Positions 23,919 through 32,160 of a stretch of DNA of 64,000 bases are shown here, one piece after another (positions within the stretch are counted from its first letter, which is position 1; the number at the start of each line of letters is the position of its first letter). The stretch comes from Candidatus Binatia bacterium (GTDB taxonomy: Bacteria; Desulfobacterota; Binatia; UBA12015). The translations under genes and the position numbers were made by a program. Under the pieces are notes generated by a model. That model did not search any database. It saw nothing but the letters and a program-made list of their open reading frames with translations, and was not told the origin of the DNA. The DNA lies in assembly GCA_036563615.1 (NCBI GenBank), contig DATCMB010000020.1:31410-95409 (forward strand), written 5' to 3'.

Positions 23919-26180
23919 GTGCGAGGGGCGCGCCGCACCGCGGTCGCGCGCCCGCGCGTCCGCCGCCGTCTCGTGCTCGCCGGTGGCGGTCACAGCCACG
24001 TGCACGTGCTGCGCATGCTGGCGCGCAGCCCGCTCGACGACGTCGAGGTGATCGTCGTCAGCCCGCGGCGCACGGCGGTCTACACTGGCATGATCCCGGG
24101 CTGGCTCGCGCAGCTCTACACCGACGAGGACGTGCACATCGACGTCGCCGCGCTCGCCGCGCGCGCGGGCGCCGCGTTCCTGCCGGATCGGGTGTGCGCG
24201 CTCGACCCCGCGCGACGCACGATCGAGCTCGAGCAGCGCGGAGCCCTGCCGTACGACGTGCTGTCGCTCGACGTCGGCGCGCGACCGGCGGGGACGGAGG
24301 ACGTCCAGCGCTTCGCGCACGTCGTGCCGATCAAGCCGATCGAGAACGCTGCCGAGCGCCTGAGCCGCTTCGTCGAGCACGCGCTCGACGCAGGACGCGC
24401 GTCCGCGGCCGTCGTCGGTGGCGGGGCGGGCGGCGTCGAGATCGCGTTCGCGCTGCGCAGCCGCCTGCCGGAGCGGAGCCGCTTCGCGGTCACGCTGCTC
24501 GAACGCGACGCCGCGGTGCCCTCGGGCGCGTGCGCGCGCGCGCAGCGACTCGTCGCGCGCCTCGCACCGCGCTACGGCATCGAGCTGCGAACGAACGTCG
24601 GCGCCGTCGAGCCGTGCGAGGGAGGTGTGCGTCTCGCCGATGGAAGCGTGCTCGCCGCCGACCTCGTCGTCTGGGCGACCGGCGCCGAGGGGCTGCCGTT
24701 CGTCGCCGCCTCGGGCCTCGCCTGCGACGAGCGTGGCTTTCTCGTGACCGACGACGAGCTGCGCTCGGTCGACGAGCCTTCCGTGTTCGCCACCGGCGAC
24801 TGCGGCGTCCTGCGCAGCGCGCCCTGGGTGCCGCGGGCGGGCGTGCACGCCGTCCGTCAGGGACCGGTGCTGACGCACAACCTCGTCGTCGCCGCGACCG
24901 GGCGCGGACGCCTGCGACGCTACCGCCCGCAAGAGAAGTTCTTGACGCTGCTCTCGACCGGCGACCGCCGCGCGCTGCTGAACCGCGGCAGGTGGGCCTC
25001 GCACGGACGTCGCTGGTGGTGGCTCAAGGACTGGATCGACCGCCGCTTCGTCGAGAAGCACGCGCCGCCGCGGGCGTCGGCGCTGCGGCCGCCGCCGCAC
25101 GACGGGATGATGGAGATGGAGCCGTGCGGCGGCTGCGCCGCGAAGCTCGGCGCGGAGGTGCTCGGCTACGTCCTGCGCGATCTGCCGCCCGAAGCGCACG
25201 CTGCGGTGGCGATCGGGCTCGACGCGCCCGACGACGCCGCCGTGCTGCGCCACGACGGCGCGCGCGACGTCGTCACCACCGTCGACCTGTTCCCGCCGTT
25301 TCTCGCCGACCTGCGCACGGTCGGCGAGATCGCGGCGGTCAACGCGGCGAGCGACGTGTTCGCGATGGGCGGCGAGCCGACGGCGGCGCTCGCGCTGGTC
25401 GCGCTGCCCGACGGCGACGCGCGCGCCGCCGCGTCCGAGCTGCGTCAGGTGCTCGACGGCGCGCGCGACGCCTTCGCCCGCATGGGCGTCGCGCTCGCGG
25501 GCGGGCACACGCTGCTCGCGCCCGCGCGGCTCGTCGGCTTCTCGGTGCACGGCACGGTCGCTCGTGACGGCGCGCTGACCAAGGGCGGCGCGCGTCCCGG
25601 CGACCTGCTGCTGCTCACCAAGCCGCTCGGCACCGCGGTGATCCTCGCCGCGGCGCGCGCCGGCGAGTGTCCGGCTCGTTGGGTCGATGCGGCGCTCGCC
25701 GCGATGCGCGAGGACAACGGCGCCGCGTCGCGTGCGCTGCGCGCGGCGGGCGTGCGCTGCTGCACGGACGTGAGCGGCTTCGGCCTCGTCGGACACCTGC
25801 GCGAGATCCTGCGCGCGAGCGGCGTCGGCGCGACGCTGTGGCTCGACGCGCTGCCGCCGCTGCCGGGCGCGCTCGAGCTGCTCGCGCTCGGCTGGCGGTC
25901 GAGCGCGCACGACGCGACGCGCGCGCTGCTCGCCGACGCCGTGCTCGAGGACGCTGCGCGCGCCCCCGAGCGCGGCGCGCGCCTCGAGCTCGCGTGCGAC
26001 CCGCAGACCTCGGGCGGTCTGCTCGCGGCCGTGCCGCCGAGCGCGCTCGATCGGGTGACGACCGAGCTCGCGCGCGCGAGCGTCTGCGCAGCCGTGGTCG
26101 GCGAGCTGAACGGCGAGCGCGGCGTGTTGCGCATCGCAGCGAGCGCGCAACCGGTTGCGGCCCCGAAGCAGAGATTGTAG
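23919..26180 (+). CDS. selD: Selenide, water dikinase fused to NADH-dehydrogenase-like flavoprotein
   Basis: The 753-residue protein has two parts. Residues about 17-360 form a pyridine-nucleotide-disulfide-type oxidoreductase (VLAGGGHSHVHVL, AAVVGGGAGGVEIA, FATGDC). From about 400 to the end is SelD, which makes selenophosphate from selenide and ATP. CGGCAAK at 403-409 places Cys406 and Lys409 at the essential Cys17/Lys20 of Escherichia coli SelD; a normal cysteine codon is used, not TGA. AAVNAASDVFAMGG and CDPQTSGGLL are also conserved. Such fusions are known; the flavin part may deliver or reduce selenium. No selA, selB or selenoprotein gene is visible here. The start is a GTG. Confidence 0.9.
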   Translation: MRGARRTAVARPRVRRRLVLAGGGHSHVHVLRMLARSPLDDVEVIVVSPRRTAVYTGMIPGWLAQLYTDEDVHIDVAALAARAGAAFLPDRVCALDPARRTIELEQRGALPYDVLSLDVGARPAGTEDVQRFAHVVPIKPIENAAERLSRFVEHALDAGRASAAVVGGGAGGVEIAFALRSRLPERSRFAVTLLERDAAVPSGACARAQRLVARLAPRYGIELRTNVGAVEPCEGGVRLADGSVLAADLVVWATGAEGLPFVAASGLACDERGFLVTDDELRSVDEPSVFATGDCGVLRSAPWVPRAGVHAVRQGPVLTHNLVVAATGRGRLRRYRPQEKFLTLLSTGDRRALLNRGRWASHGRRWWWLKDWIDRRFVEKHAPPRASALRPPPHDGMMEMEPCGGCAAKLGAEVLGYVLRDLPPEAHAAVAIGLDAPDDAAVLRHDGARDVVTTVDLFPPFLADLRTVGEIAAVNAASDVFAMGGEPTAALALVALPDGDARAAASELRQVLDGARDAFARMGVALAGGHTLLAPARLVGFSVHGTVARDGALTKGGARPGDLLLLTKPLGTAVILAAARAGECPARWVDAALAAMREDNGAASRALRAAGVRCCTDVSGFGLVGHLREILRASGVGATLWLDALPPLPGALELLALGWRSSAHDATRALLADAVLEDAARAPERGARLELACDPQTSGGLLAAVPPSALDRVTTELARASVCAAVVGELNGERGVLRIAASAQPVAAPKQRL

Positions 26181-26190
26181 CGAGCGATAC

Positions 26191-27453
26191 GTGATCGCCG
26201 GAAGCCTCGAGCGCCTGCGCGAGACGCTCGCCTGGGTCGCGCAGCGCGTGCCGTTCTACCGCGATCGCTTCGAGGCCGCCGGCGTCGACCCGGCGCGGAT
26301 CGATCCCGACGCGCTGCGCCGCATCCCGGTGCTGCGCAAGGCCGATCTCGTGCGCAGCCAGCGCGAGCAGCCGCCGTTCGGCAACCTGCTCGCGGTCGGA
26401 CGCGAGGAGTTCGCGAGCATCCACACCTCGCCGGGTCCGATCTTCATCCCGCGCATCGCCGCGGAGCGCGGCGGCACGCCGGCGCTGGTCGAGGAGATCG
26501 CGGCGATGGGCGTGCGCCGCGGCGAGGTCGCGCACGTCACGCTGAACTACCACCTGATGCCCGGCGGGCTGCGTCTGCACCGCGCGTTCGAGGAGTACGG
26601 CTGCCTGGTGATCAACGGCGGCGTCGGCAACACCGAGATGCAGATCCAGGTCGCGCGCGCCTACGGCGCGAGCGTGTACGCCGGCACGCCGAGCTTCCTG
26701 CGCCAGATCGGCGTGGTCGCGCGCGAGCAGGGCCTCGACCCGCGGCGCGACCTGTCCTACCGCCTCGGCTTCTCGACCGCCGAGAAGCTCACGCCCGAGC
26801 TGCGCGAAGAGCTCGGCGAGACGTTCGGCATCGAGCTCTTCGACCACATCGGCGAGGCGCAGATCGGACCGGTCGCCGGCGAGTGCAAGGCGCACCAGGG
26901 CATGCACCTCTCGGCGAACGACCTGTTCTTCGAGTTCCTCGATCCCGCGACCGGCGAGCCCGCGAAGCCCGGCGGCGTCGGCGAGCTGATCGCGACCCAC
27001 CTCGGGCCGCGCGCGCTGCCGCTCGTACGCTACGCGCCCGGCGACGCCTACAAGCTGCGCGAGGGCGACTGCCCGTGCGGCAATCCGGCGCCGCGCGTCG
27101 ACTTCTTCGGGCAGGTCGGCGCGATCCGCAAGATCAAGGGCGTGCTGATCCACCCGATCGCGGTCGCGGACTACCTGGCGCGCTTTCCCGGCACCGGACG
27201 CTTCCAGGTCGTCGTCGAGCAGCGCCCGGGCGAGAGCTTCGAGCGCGCGACGCTGCGGGTCGGCGTGCGCGACGCGGCGCTCGTCGGCAGCGACGCGGGA
27301 CGCGAGCTCGCCGGGCGCATCGCCGCGAACGTCAAGGGCGCGCTGCTGATCCAGATGGACGTCGAGCTGTGCGCCGAGGACGACGTCCCCGCGGAGGCCG
27401 CAGGCCCGGCGTTCACGCGCGCCATCGTGACCAAGGGCAAGGACGCCGCCTAG
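26191..27453 (+). CDS. Phenylacetate-CoA ligase-like protein with atypical P-loop
   Basis: The 420-residue protein has the PaaK layout: N-terminal LAWVAQRVPFYRDRFEAAGVD, central FSTAEKLTPELREEL, FDHIGEAQIG, and the C-terminal cysteine pair in CPCGNPAPR plus KIKGVLIHP. Where ordinary PaaK has a Ser/Thr/Gly-rich ATP loop, this one reads HTSPGPIFIPR, a form seen in a distinct subgroup of ligase-like proteins. It may activate an aromatic or other acid, or need the next protein. The GTG at 26191 is my start; an in-frame earlier TTG at 26155 would overlap selD. Confidence 0.75.
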   Translation: MIAGSLERLRETLAWVAQRVPFYRDRFEAAGVDPARIDPDALRRIPVLRKADLVRSQREQPPFGNLLAVGREEFASIHTSPGPIFIPRIAAERGGTPALVEEIAAMGVRRGEVAHVTLNYHLMPGGLRLHRAFEEYGCLVINGGVGNTEMQIQVARAYGASVYAGTPSFLRQIGVVAREQGLDPRRDLSYRLGFSTAEKLTPELREELGETFGIELFDHIGEAQIGPVAGECKAHQGMHLSANDLFFEFLDPATGEPAKPGGVGELIATHLGPRALPLVRYAPGDAYKLREGDCPCGNPAPRVDFFGQVGAIRKIKGVLIHPIAVADYLARFPGTGRFQVVVEQRPGESFERATLRVGVRDAALVGSDAGRELAGRIAANVKGALLIQMDVELCAEDDVPAEAAGPAFTRAIVTKGKDAA

Positions 27454-27477
27454 CGCGCCGCGAAGGAGAGGAGCGAG

Positions 27478-28800
27478 ATGCCGTCCGCGCTGCGCATGCC
27501 CCCCGCCGATCAGCCGCTGTTCGATCCCGAGGTGCAGACCATGCCGCGCGAGGCGCTGCGTCGGCTGCAGGAGGAGCGCCTGCGTCGGCAGATCGAGCGC
27601 ACCTTCGCGCAGCCGATCCCGCTCTTTCGCCGTCACCTCGAGGCCGCCGGCATCCGCGATCCGCGCGACGTCGCGACGCTCGACGACCTCGCGCGCATCC
27701 CGACGCTGAACAAGAACCACCTGCGCGAGAGCGAGGCGCAGACGCCGCCGTTCGGCGACTACCGCGGCTCGGCGCCCGAGACGTGGGTGCGCATCGGCCA
27801 GACGACCGGCTCGTCGGGACGCCCGACGCTGATCGTGTGGACCGAGAAGGATCTCGCGGTGGACTACGCGGCGTCGGCGCGCGCGCGCTGGCGCTGGGGG
27901 CTCAGGCCCGGGATGAAGTTCGCGCACGCGCACCCCTACGGGCTCTACGCGGGCGGCTGGCACATGTGCCACGGCGTCGAGGCGATGGGCTGCCTCGACA
28001 TCCCGAGCGGTCCGCCGGCGAGCGAGGAGCACATGCAGCGCGTGATCCGGCTGTGGCGGCGCCTGCAGCCCGACATGTATCGCCTGTTCGGCAACGCCGG
28101 CGTCAAGTACTACGAGGCCGCGCAGCGCATGGGCATCGATCCCGAGCGCGAGCTCAACTTCAAGAAGGCCGGCGACCATCCGTCGTCGCAGTTCGACGCC
28201 GTGTCGGCCGGGCTCGAGGCGCTCGGCATGCTGGGCTCGCAGTGCGCCGAGAAGGACGGCGCGCACCTGTGCGAGGACCTGGTGGTCGTCGACGTGATCG
28301 ACCGCCGCACCGGCAAGCCGGTCGGCAATCGCGAGCGCGGCAACCTGGTCGTGACGATCCTCGAGAAGGACAACTTCCTGCTGCGCTACGACCTCGAGGA
28401 CCTGGTCACGCTGAACCTCGATCCGTGCCCGTGCGGCGAGACGCACCGGCGGCTGTTCTACGACGGCCGCGTGAGCGATGCGGTGCCGATCGCGACCGAC
28501 GACGGGCGCGTCAAGGAGATCCTGCCGATCGACGCCGCGCTGCTGCTGTACGAGTTCCCGGAGCTCGTGACGCCGTCGGTCGAGTACCAGCTCGTGCGCG
28601 CGAAGTCGGGGACGCCGGAGCGCGCGCTGCGGGTGCGCGTCGAGGTCGCGAGCGAGGACGCGGCCACGGTCGCGGCGCTGCGCACGCGCATCGTCGAGCG
28701 CTTCGCCGAGCGGCTCGGCATCGTGGCCGACGTCGAGATGCTGCCGCGCGGCGCGCTACCGCGCTTCGACTACAAGGCCGCGCGCGTCGTGAGCGCGTGA
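27478..28800 (+). CDS. Phenylacetate-CoA ligase-like adenylating enzyme
   Basis: This 440-residue PaaK-family protein retains the ATP loop (QTTGSSGRPTLIVWT), SSQFDAVSAGLEALG, the DLEDLV motif with LRYD that binds ribose, and a CPCGE cysteine pair before the C-terminal domain. Unlike its upstream neighbour it should be able to adenylate an acid. A GGAGAGGAG site sits before the ATG. It is the second of four adenylate-forming-type genes in a row, followed by a CoA-transferase and a crotonase. Confidence 0.8.
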   Translation: MPSALRMPPADQPLFDPEVQTMPREALRRLQEERLRRQIERTFAQPIPLFRRHLEAAGIRDPRDVATLDDLARIPTLNKNHLRESEAQTPPFGDYRGSAPETWVRIGQTTGSSGRPTLIVWTEKDLAVDYAASARARWRWGLRPGMKFAHAHPYGLYAGGWHMCHGVEAMGCLDIPSGPPASEEHMQRVIRLWRRLQPDMYRLFGNAGVKYYEAAQRMGIDPERELNFKKAGDHPSSQFDAVSAGLEALGMLGSQCAEKDGAHLCEDLVVVDVIDRRTGKPVGNRERGNLVVTILEKDNFLLRYDLEDLVTLNLDPCPCGETHRRLFYDGRVSDAVPIATDDGRVKEILPIDAALLLYEFPELVTPSVEYQLVRAKSGTPERALRVRVEVASEDAATVAALRTRIVERFAERLGIVADVEMLPRGALPRFDYKAARVVSA

Positions 28801-28818
28801 GGGAGCGGCGAGCGCGCC

Positions 28819-30123
28819 ATGCGGCCAGCGCCGTTCCCCACCGCCGAGGAGATCATCACCAGCCGCGCGCGCCGCGAGCCGATGCGCGCCGCGCTCGAGT
28901 GGCACCACCGCAGCGTGCTGCTCGGGCGTCTCGCGGATCTGACCGCGGCGAAGGCGAGCGCGCTGCGCGCGAGCGTCCCGGCGGGCGCCGCGGTCGCGCA
29001 GGTGATGAGCAGCTCTCCGGGGCTGGTCGCGGCGACGCTCAGCATCTGGCGGGCGGGCTGCACGGCGGTGCCGCTCGACGCGCGGCTCGCGCCGAGCGAG
29101 CTCGCACGCCGCTTCCGGCACTCGCGGGTGCGCTGCGTGATCGCGCACGAGGAGCACGTCGAGCGGGTCGAGGAGGCGCTGCGGCTGGTCGGCTCCGAGG
29201 CCGTCGTGCTCGTGTCGCGCGGCACGGAGCTGCTGCCCGCGGGGCGTCCCGGGCGGCCGCGCGCGGTGCCGAAGCGCGCCTCGCGCGACGACGACGGCGG
29301 GCGCGGCCGCGACAACGAGATCGCGTTCCACGCTTACGCGAGTGACGCCGGCGGCGAGCTGCGCGCGATCGTGCTCAGCCACGCGAACGTCGTCGCGAGC
29401 GCGCTGCGGGTGAGCGGCGGCCGCGGCGACGGTCCCGACGACGTCGTGCTCGCGACGCACCCGCTGCACGACGTCGCGGGCTTCGTCGCGGAAGTCCTGT
29501 CGCGCCTCATCTCCGGCGGCTCCGCGTCGCTGCTCGGACGCGCGGACGTCGACGCGGCGCTCGCCGCGATCGAGGACCATCGCGTCACCGACCTCTCGCT
29601 GTCGAGCGAGCTCGTGAGCCTGCTGCTCGAGCGCCGCCGCCTGCCGCGGCGCGCGATCCGCAGCGTGAAGAAGATCCTGCTGCGCAACGTGCGCCTGCCG
29701 CTGACCGTCAAGCGCGAGCTCGCGGACCGCTTCCCCGACGCCGAGCTGATCCAGTCCTACGGCCACCCGGAGACCACCGACGGCATCCTGATGGCGCGCC
29801 ACGACGCGCTATTTCGCAAGCCGGACACGCTCGGCAAGCCGCACCCCGGGCTCGTGGTCGGCGTCGCCGACCCGACGGGGCGGATGCTGCGTCCCGGCGA
29901 GCGCGGCGAGATCGTCTGCCGCGGCTCGGTCGTGATGCGCGGCTACCTGCGCGCGCCGCGGCTCACGCGGCAGGTGCTGCGGGACGGCTGGCTGCACACC
30001 GGCGATCTGGGCTACATCGACGAGGAAGGCGAGCTGCTGCTCGCTGGCCGGGTGACGCGCGCGACGGCGGACGTCGCGCCGAGCTCCCGGTCGCGCGTCG
30101 GCGGACGCGCGCAGCAACTGTGA
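28819..30123 (+). CDS. Truncated AMP-binding (ANL) protein, probably inactive ligase
   Basis: The 434-residue protein resembles acyl-CoA synthetases: IVLSHANVVASAL, YGHPETTDGIL, GWLHTGDLGYIDEEGELLLAGRV. Two things are missing. The ATP loop (usually YTSGTTGxPKG) is HAYASDAGGELRA, without the Thr/Gly/Lys residues. The protein also stops at the hinge, so the C-terminal domain of about 100 residues with the catalytic lysine is absent. The next gene follows within six bases, leaving no remnant of a lost domain. It may be a non-catalytic partner of the neighbouring ligases. Confidence 0.72.
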   Translation: MRPAPFPTAEEIITSRARREPMRAALEWHHRSVLLGRLADLTAAKASALRASVPAGAAVAQVMSSSPGLVAATLSIWRAGCTAVPLDARLAPSELARRFRHSRVRCVIAHEEHVERVEEALRLVGSEAVVLVSRGTELLPAGRPGRPRAVPKRASRDDDGGRGRDNEIAFHAYASDAGGELRAIVLSHANVVASALRVSGGRGDGPDDVVLATHPLHDVAGFVAEVLSRLISGGSASLLGRADVDAALAAIEDHRVTDLSLSSELVSLLLERRRLPRRAIRSVKKILLRNVRLPLTVKRELADRFPDAELIQSYGHPETTDGILMARHDALFRKPDTLGKPHPGLVVGVADPTGRMLRPGERGEIVCRGSVVMRGYLRAPRLTRQVLRDGWLHTGDLGYIDEEGELLLAGRVTRATADVAPSSRSRVGGRAQQL

Positions 30124-30128
30124 GGACC

Positions 30129-31355
30129 ATGAGCGACCAGCGACAGACCACCAACGGCAAGCGCCCCGCGCCCTTCGCGGGCATCACCGTGCTCGACTTC
30201 AGCCATCAGGCGGCCGGCCCCTGGGCCACGACCCTGCTCGGCGATCTCGGCGCCAACGTCATCAAGATCGAGAAGCCCGGCCGCGGCGACGCGATCCGCT
30301 ACGCGCAGGGCCAGGACACTTTCGAGATCGGCAGCCTCAACTTCTGGGGCCTGAACCGCTCGAAGCGCGGCATCACGCTCGACTTCATGACCGACGAGGG
30401 ACGCGAGCTCGTGAAGCGCCTCGCCGCGCGCGCCGACGTCGTGCTCGAGAACTTCCGCCCCGGCGTGATGGACCGCCACGGCATCGGCTACGACGTGCTG
30501 TCGGCGATCAACCCGCGCCTGATCTACTGCGCGATCACCGCCTTCGGCCACGAAGGGCCCATGAAGGACAAGCCCGGCATGGATCTCATCCTGCAGGCGA
30601 CGGGCGGAATCATGGGCTTGACGGGGGAGGGCGGCGACCGTCCGCCGGTCAAGGCGGCGCCGCCGGTCGCGGACATCTCGACCGGCATCTACGCGGCGTA
30701 CGCGGTCGCCGCGGCGCTGTACGAGCGCGAGCGCTCCGGCAAGGGGCAGAAGATCGACATCTCGATGCTCGACGCCGTGATCTCGCTGCTCTCCGACGTC
30801 GCGCTCAAGGTGCGGGTCGACGGCAAGGACTTCGAGCCGTTCGGCAGCGGCCACCCGGACATCGTGCCGTACCAGGCGTTCAAGGCGAGCGACGGCTACT
30901 TCATCGTCGCCTGCCTGACCAACGCCTTCTGGAAGCGCCTGCCCGCGGCGATCGGTCACCCGGAGCTGCTCGAGGACCCGCGCTTCACGCGCATGGGCGA
31001 CCGCGTCAAGAACAAGCAAGCGCTGATCGACATCCTGAACGACATCTTCGCGAAGGACACCGTCGCGAGCTGGATCGCGCGCATCGAGGCGGCCGACATC
31101 CCGACCTGCAAGGTGAACAGCGTGCGCGAGGTCTTCGAGATGCCGCAGACGCAGGTGAACCAGGCGCTGGTCAAGGTGCCGCACCCGACGCGCGGCGAGA
31201 TCGAGATCCTGAACACGCCGGTCCGCATGCAGGGCAGCCCGGGCGCGGTGACGCGCGGCGCGCCGACGCTCGGCCAGCACACGGACGAGGTGCTCGAGGA
31301 GTTCGGCGTCTCGGCGGACGAGCGCGCGCGGCTGCGCGAGCAGGGCGTGATCTAG
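30129..31355 (+). CDS. CaiB/BaiF-type (class III) CoA-transferase
   Basis: The 408-residue protein has the family fold: VLDFSHQAAGPWATTLLGDL, ANVIKIEKPGRGD, LNRSKRGITLDF, VLENFRPGVMDRHG, and the catalytic aspartate Asp152 in KPGMDLILQATGG. It moves CoA between carboxylic acids. The gene sits between adenylating enzymes and an isomerase-type crotonase, which suggests activation and early breakdown of an unidentified acid. Translation is taken from the ATG at 30129. Confidence 0.9.
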   Translation: MSDQRQTTNGKRPAPFAGITVLDFSHQAAGPWATTLLGDLGANVIKIEKPGRGDAIRYAQGQDTFEIGSLNFWGLNRSKRGITLDFMTDEGRELVKRLAARADVVLENFRPGVMDRHGIGYDVLSAINPRLIYCAITAFGHEGPMKDKPGMDLILQATGGIMGLTGEGGDRPPVKAAPPVADISTGIYAAYAVAAALYERERSGKGQKIDISMLDAVISLLSDVALKVRVDGKDFEPFGSGHPDIVPYQAFKASDGYFIVACLTNAFWKRLPAAIGHPELLEDPRFTRMGDRVKNKQALIDILNDIFAKDTVASWIARIEAADIPTCKVNSVREVFEMPQTQVNQALVKVPHPTRGEIEILNTPVRMQGSPGAVTRGAPTLGQHTDEVLEEFGVSADERARLREQGVI

Positions 31356-31362
31356 GTCCGGC

Positions 31363-32160
31363 ATGCCCGAGTTCCAGTACGTCCGCTACGGCGTCGAGGA
31401 CGGCATCGCGCTCCTCCTCTGGAACCGTCCGGAGGCGAAGAACGCGATGCTCCCGGAGATGAACGACGAGGCCGGCGAGGCCCTGCGGCTCGCCGCGGCG
31501 GATCCGTCGGTGCGCGCGCTCGTGCTCTCCGGCGTCGGCGACGCGTTCTCGGCGGGCGCGGACCTCAAGCTGATGGGGCGCGCCGACCGCCTCGGCCGCA
31601 CCGCGATCGTCGGCCACCAGCGCGGCAAGCACGGGATCGAGCGCACGCAGCAGATCCTCGACTTCCCGAAGCCGACGATCGCCGCGGTGCACGGTCCGGC
31701 CGCGGGGATGGCGTGCGCGTGGGCGCTCGCCTGCGACATCGTGGTCGCCGATCCGTCGGCGCGCTTTCACTTCAGCTTCGTGCGCGTCGGCTTCGTCACC
31801 GACTGCGGGACGAGCTGGCTGCTCGTGCGCCGCGTCGGCATGGGGCAGGCGAAGCGCGCGGTGCTGACCGGCGATCCGGTGCTCGCCGACGAGGCGCTGC
31901 GCATCGGGCTCGTCGACGAGCTCGCGCCGGCGGGCGAGGACGTCGAGCGCGCCAAGGCGCTCGCGCGCAAGATCGCCGCGCAGCCGCCGCTCGCGGTCGC
32001 CAACGCGCGCCGCATCCTCGAGTACGCGGCGCGCTCGAGCTTCGCCGACGCCGCCGAGATGGAGGCCTGGACGCAGGGCGCGCTCGGCGAGACCGAGGAC
32101 CACAAGGAGGCGGTGCGCGCCTTCGCCGAGAAGCGGCCGCCGAAGTTCACCGGGGCATGA
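31363..32160 (+). CDS. Crotonase-family protein, enoyl-CoA isomerase type
   Basis: This 265-residue crotonase lacks both hydratase glutamates: Ala119 and Phe139 are at those places. Asp147 in VGFVTDCGTSWLL sits where PaaG and delta3,delta2-enoyl-CoA isomerases have their catalytic aspartate. I therefore expect double-bond isomerisation rather than hydration. The oxyanion segment FSAGADLK is intact. It is eight bases from the CoA-transferase gene and its stop overlaps the next start as ATGA. Confidence 0.85.
   Translation: MPEFQYVRYGVEDGIALLLWNRPEAKNAMLPEMNDEAGEALRLAAADPSVRALVLSGVGDAFSAGADLKLMGRADRLGRTAIVGHQRGKHGIERTQQILDFPKPTIAAVHGPAAGMACAWALACDIVVADPSARFHFSFVRVGFVTDCGTSWLLVRRVGMGQAKRAVLTGDPVLADEALRIGLVDELAPAGEDVERAKALARKIAAQPPLAVANARRILEYAARSSFADAAEMEAWTQGALGETEDHKEAVRAFAEKRPPKFTGA

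Noticed and set aside
25125..25139. Selenocysteine at the SelD active site
   Set aside because: The codon for the catalytic residue is TGC, an ordinary cysteine codon; no in-frame TGA is read through.
23832..26150. A 772-codon minus-strand frame opposite selD
   Set aside because: Same composition artefact; SelD and oxidoreductase motifs are all on the plus strand.
28819..30123. Frameshift explanation for the short ANL protein
   Set aside because: The CaiB gene starts six bases later and no frame downstream encodes the missing C-terminal domain, so this is a true truncation, not a sequencing shift.
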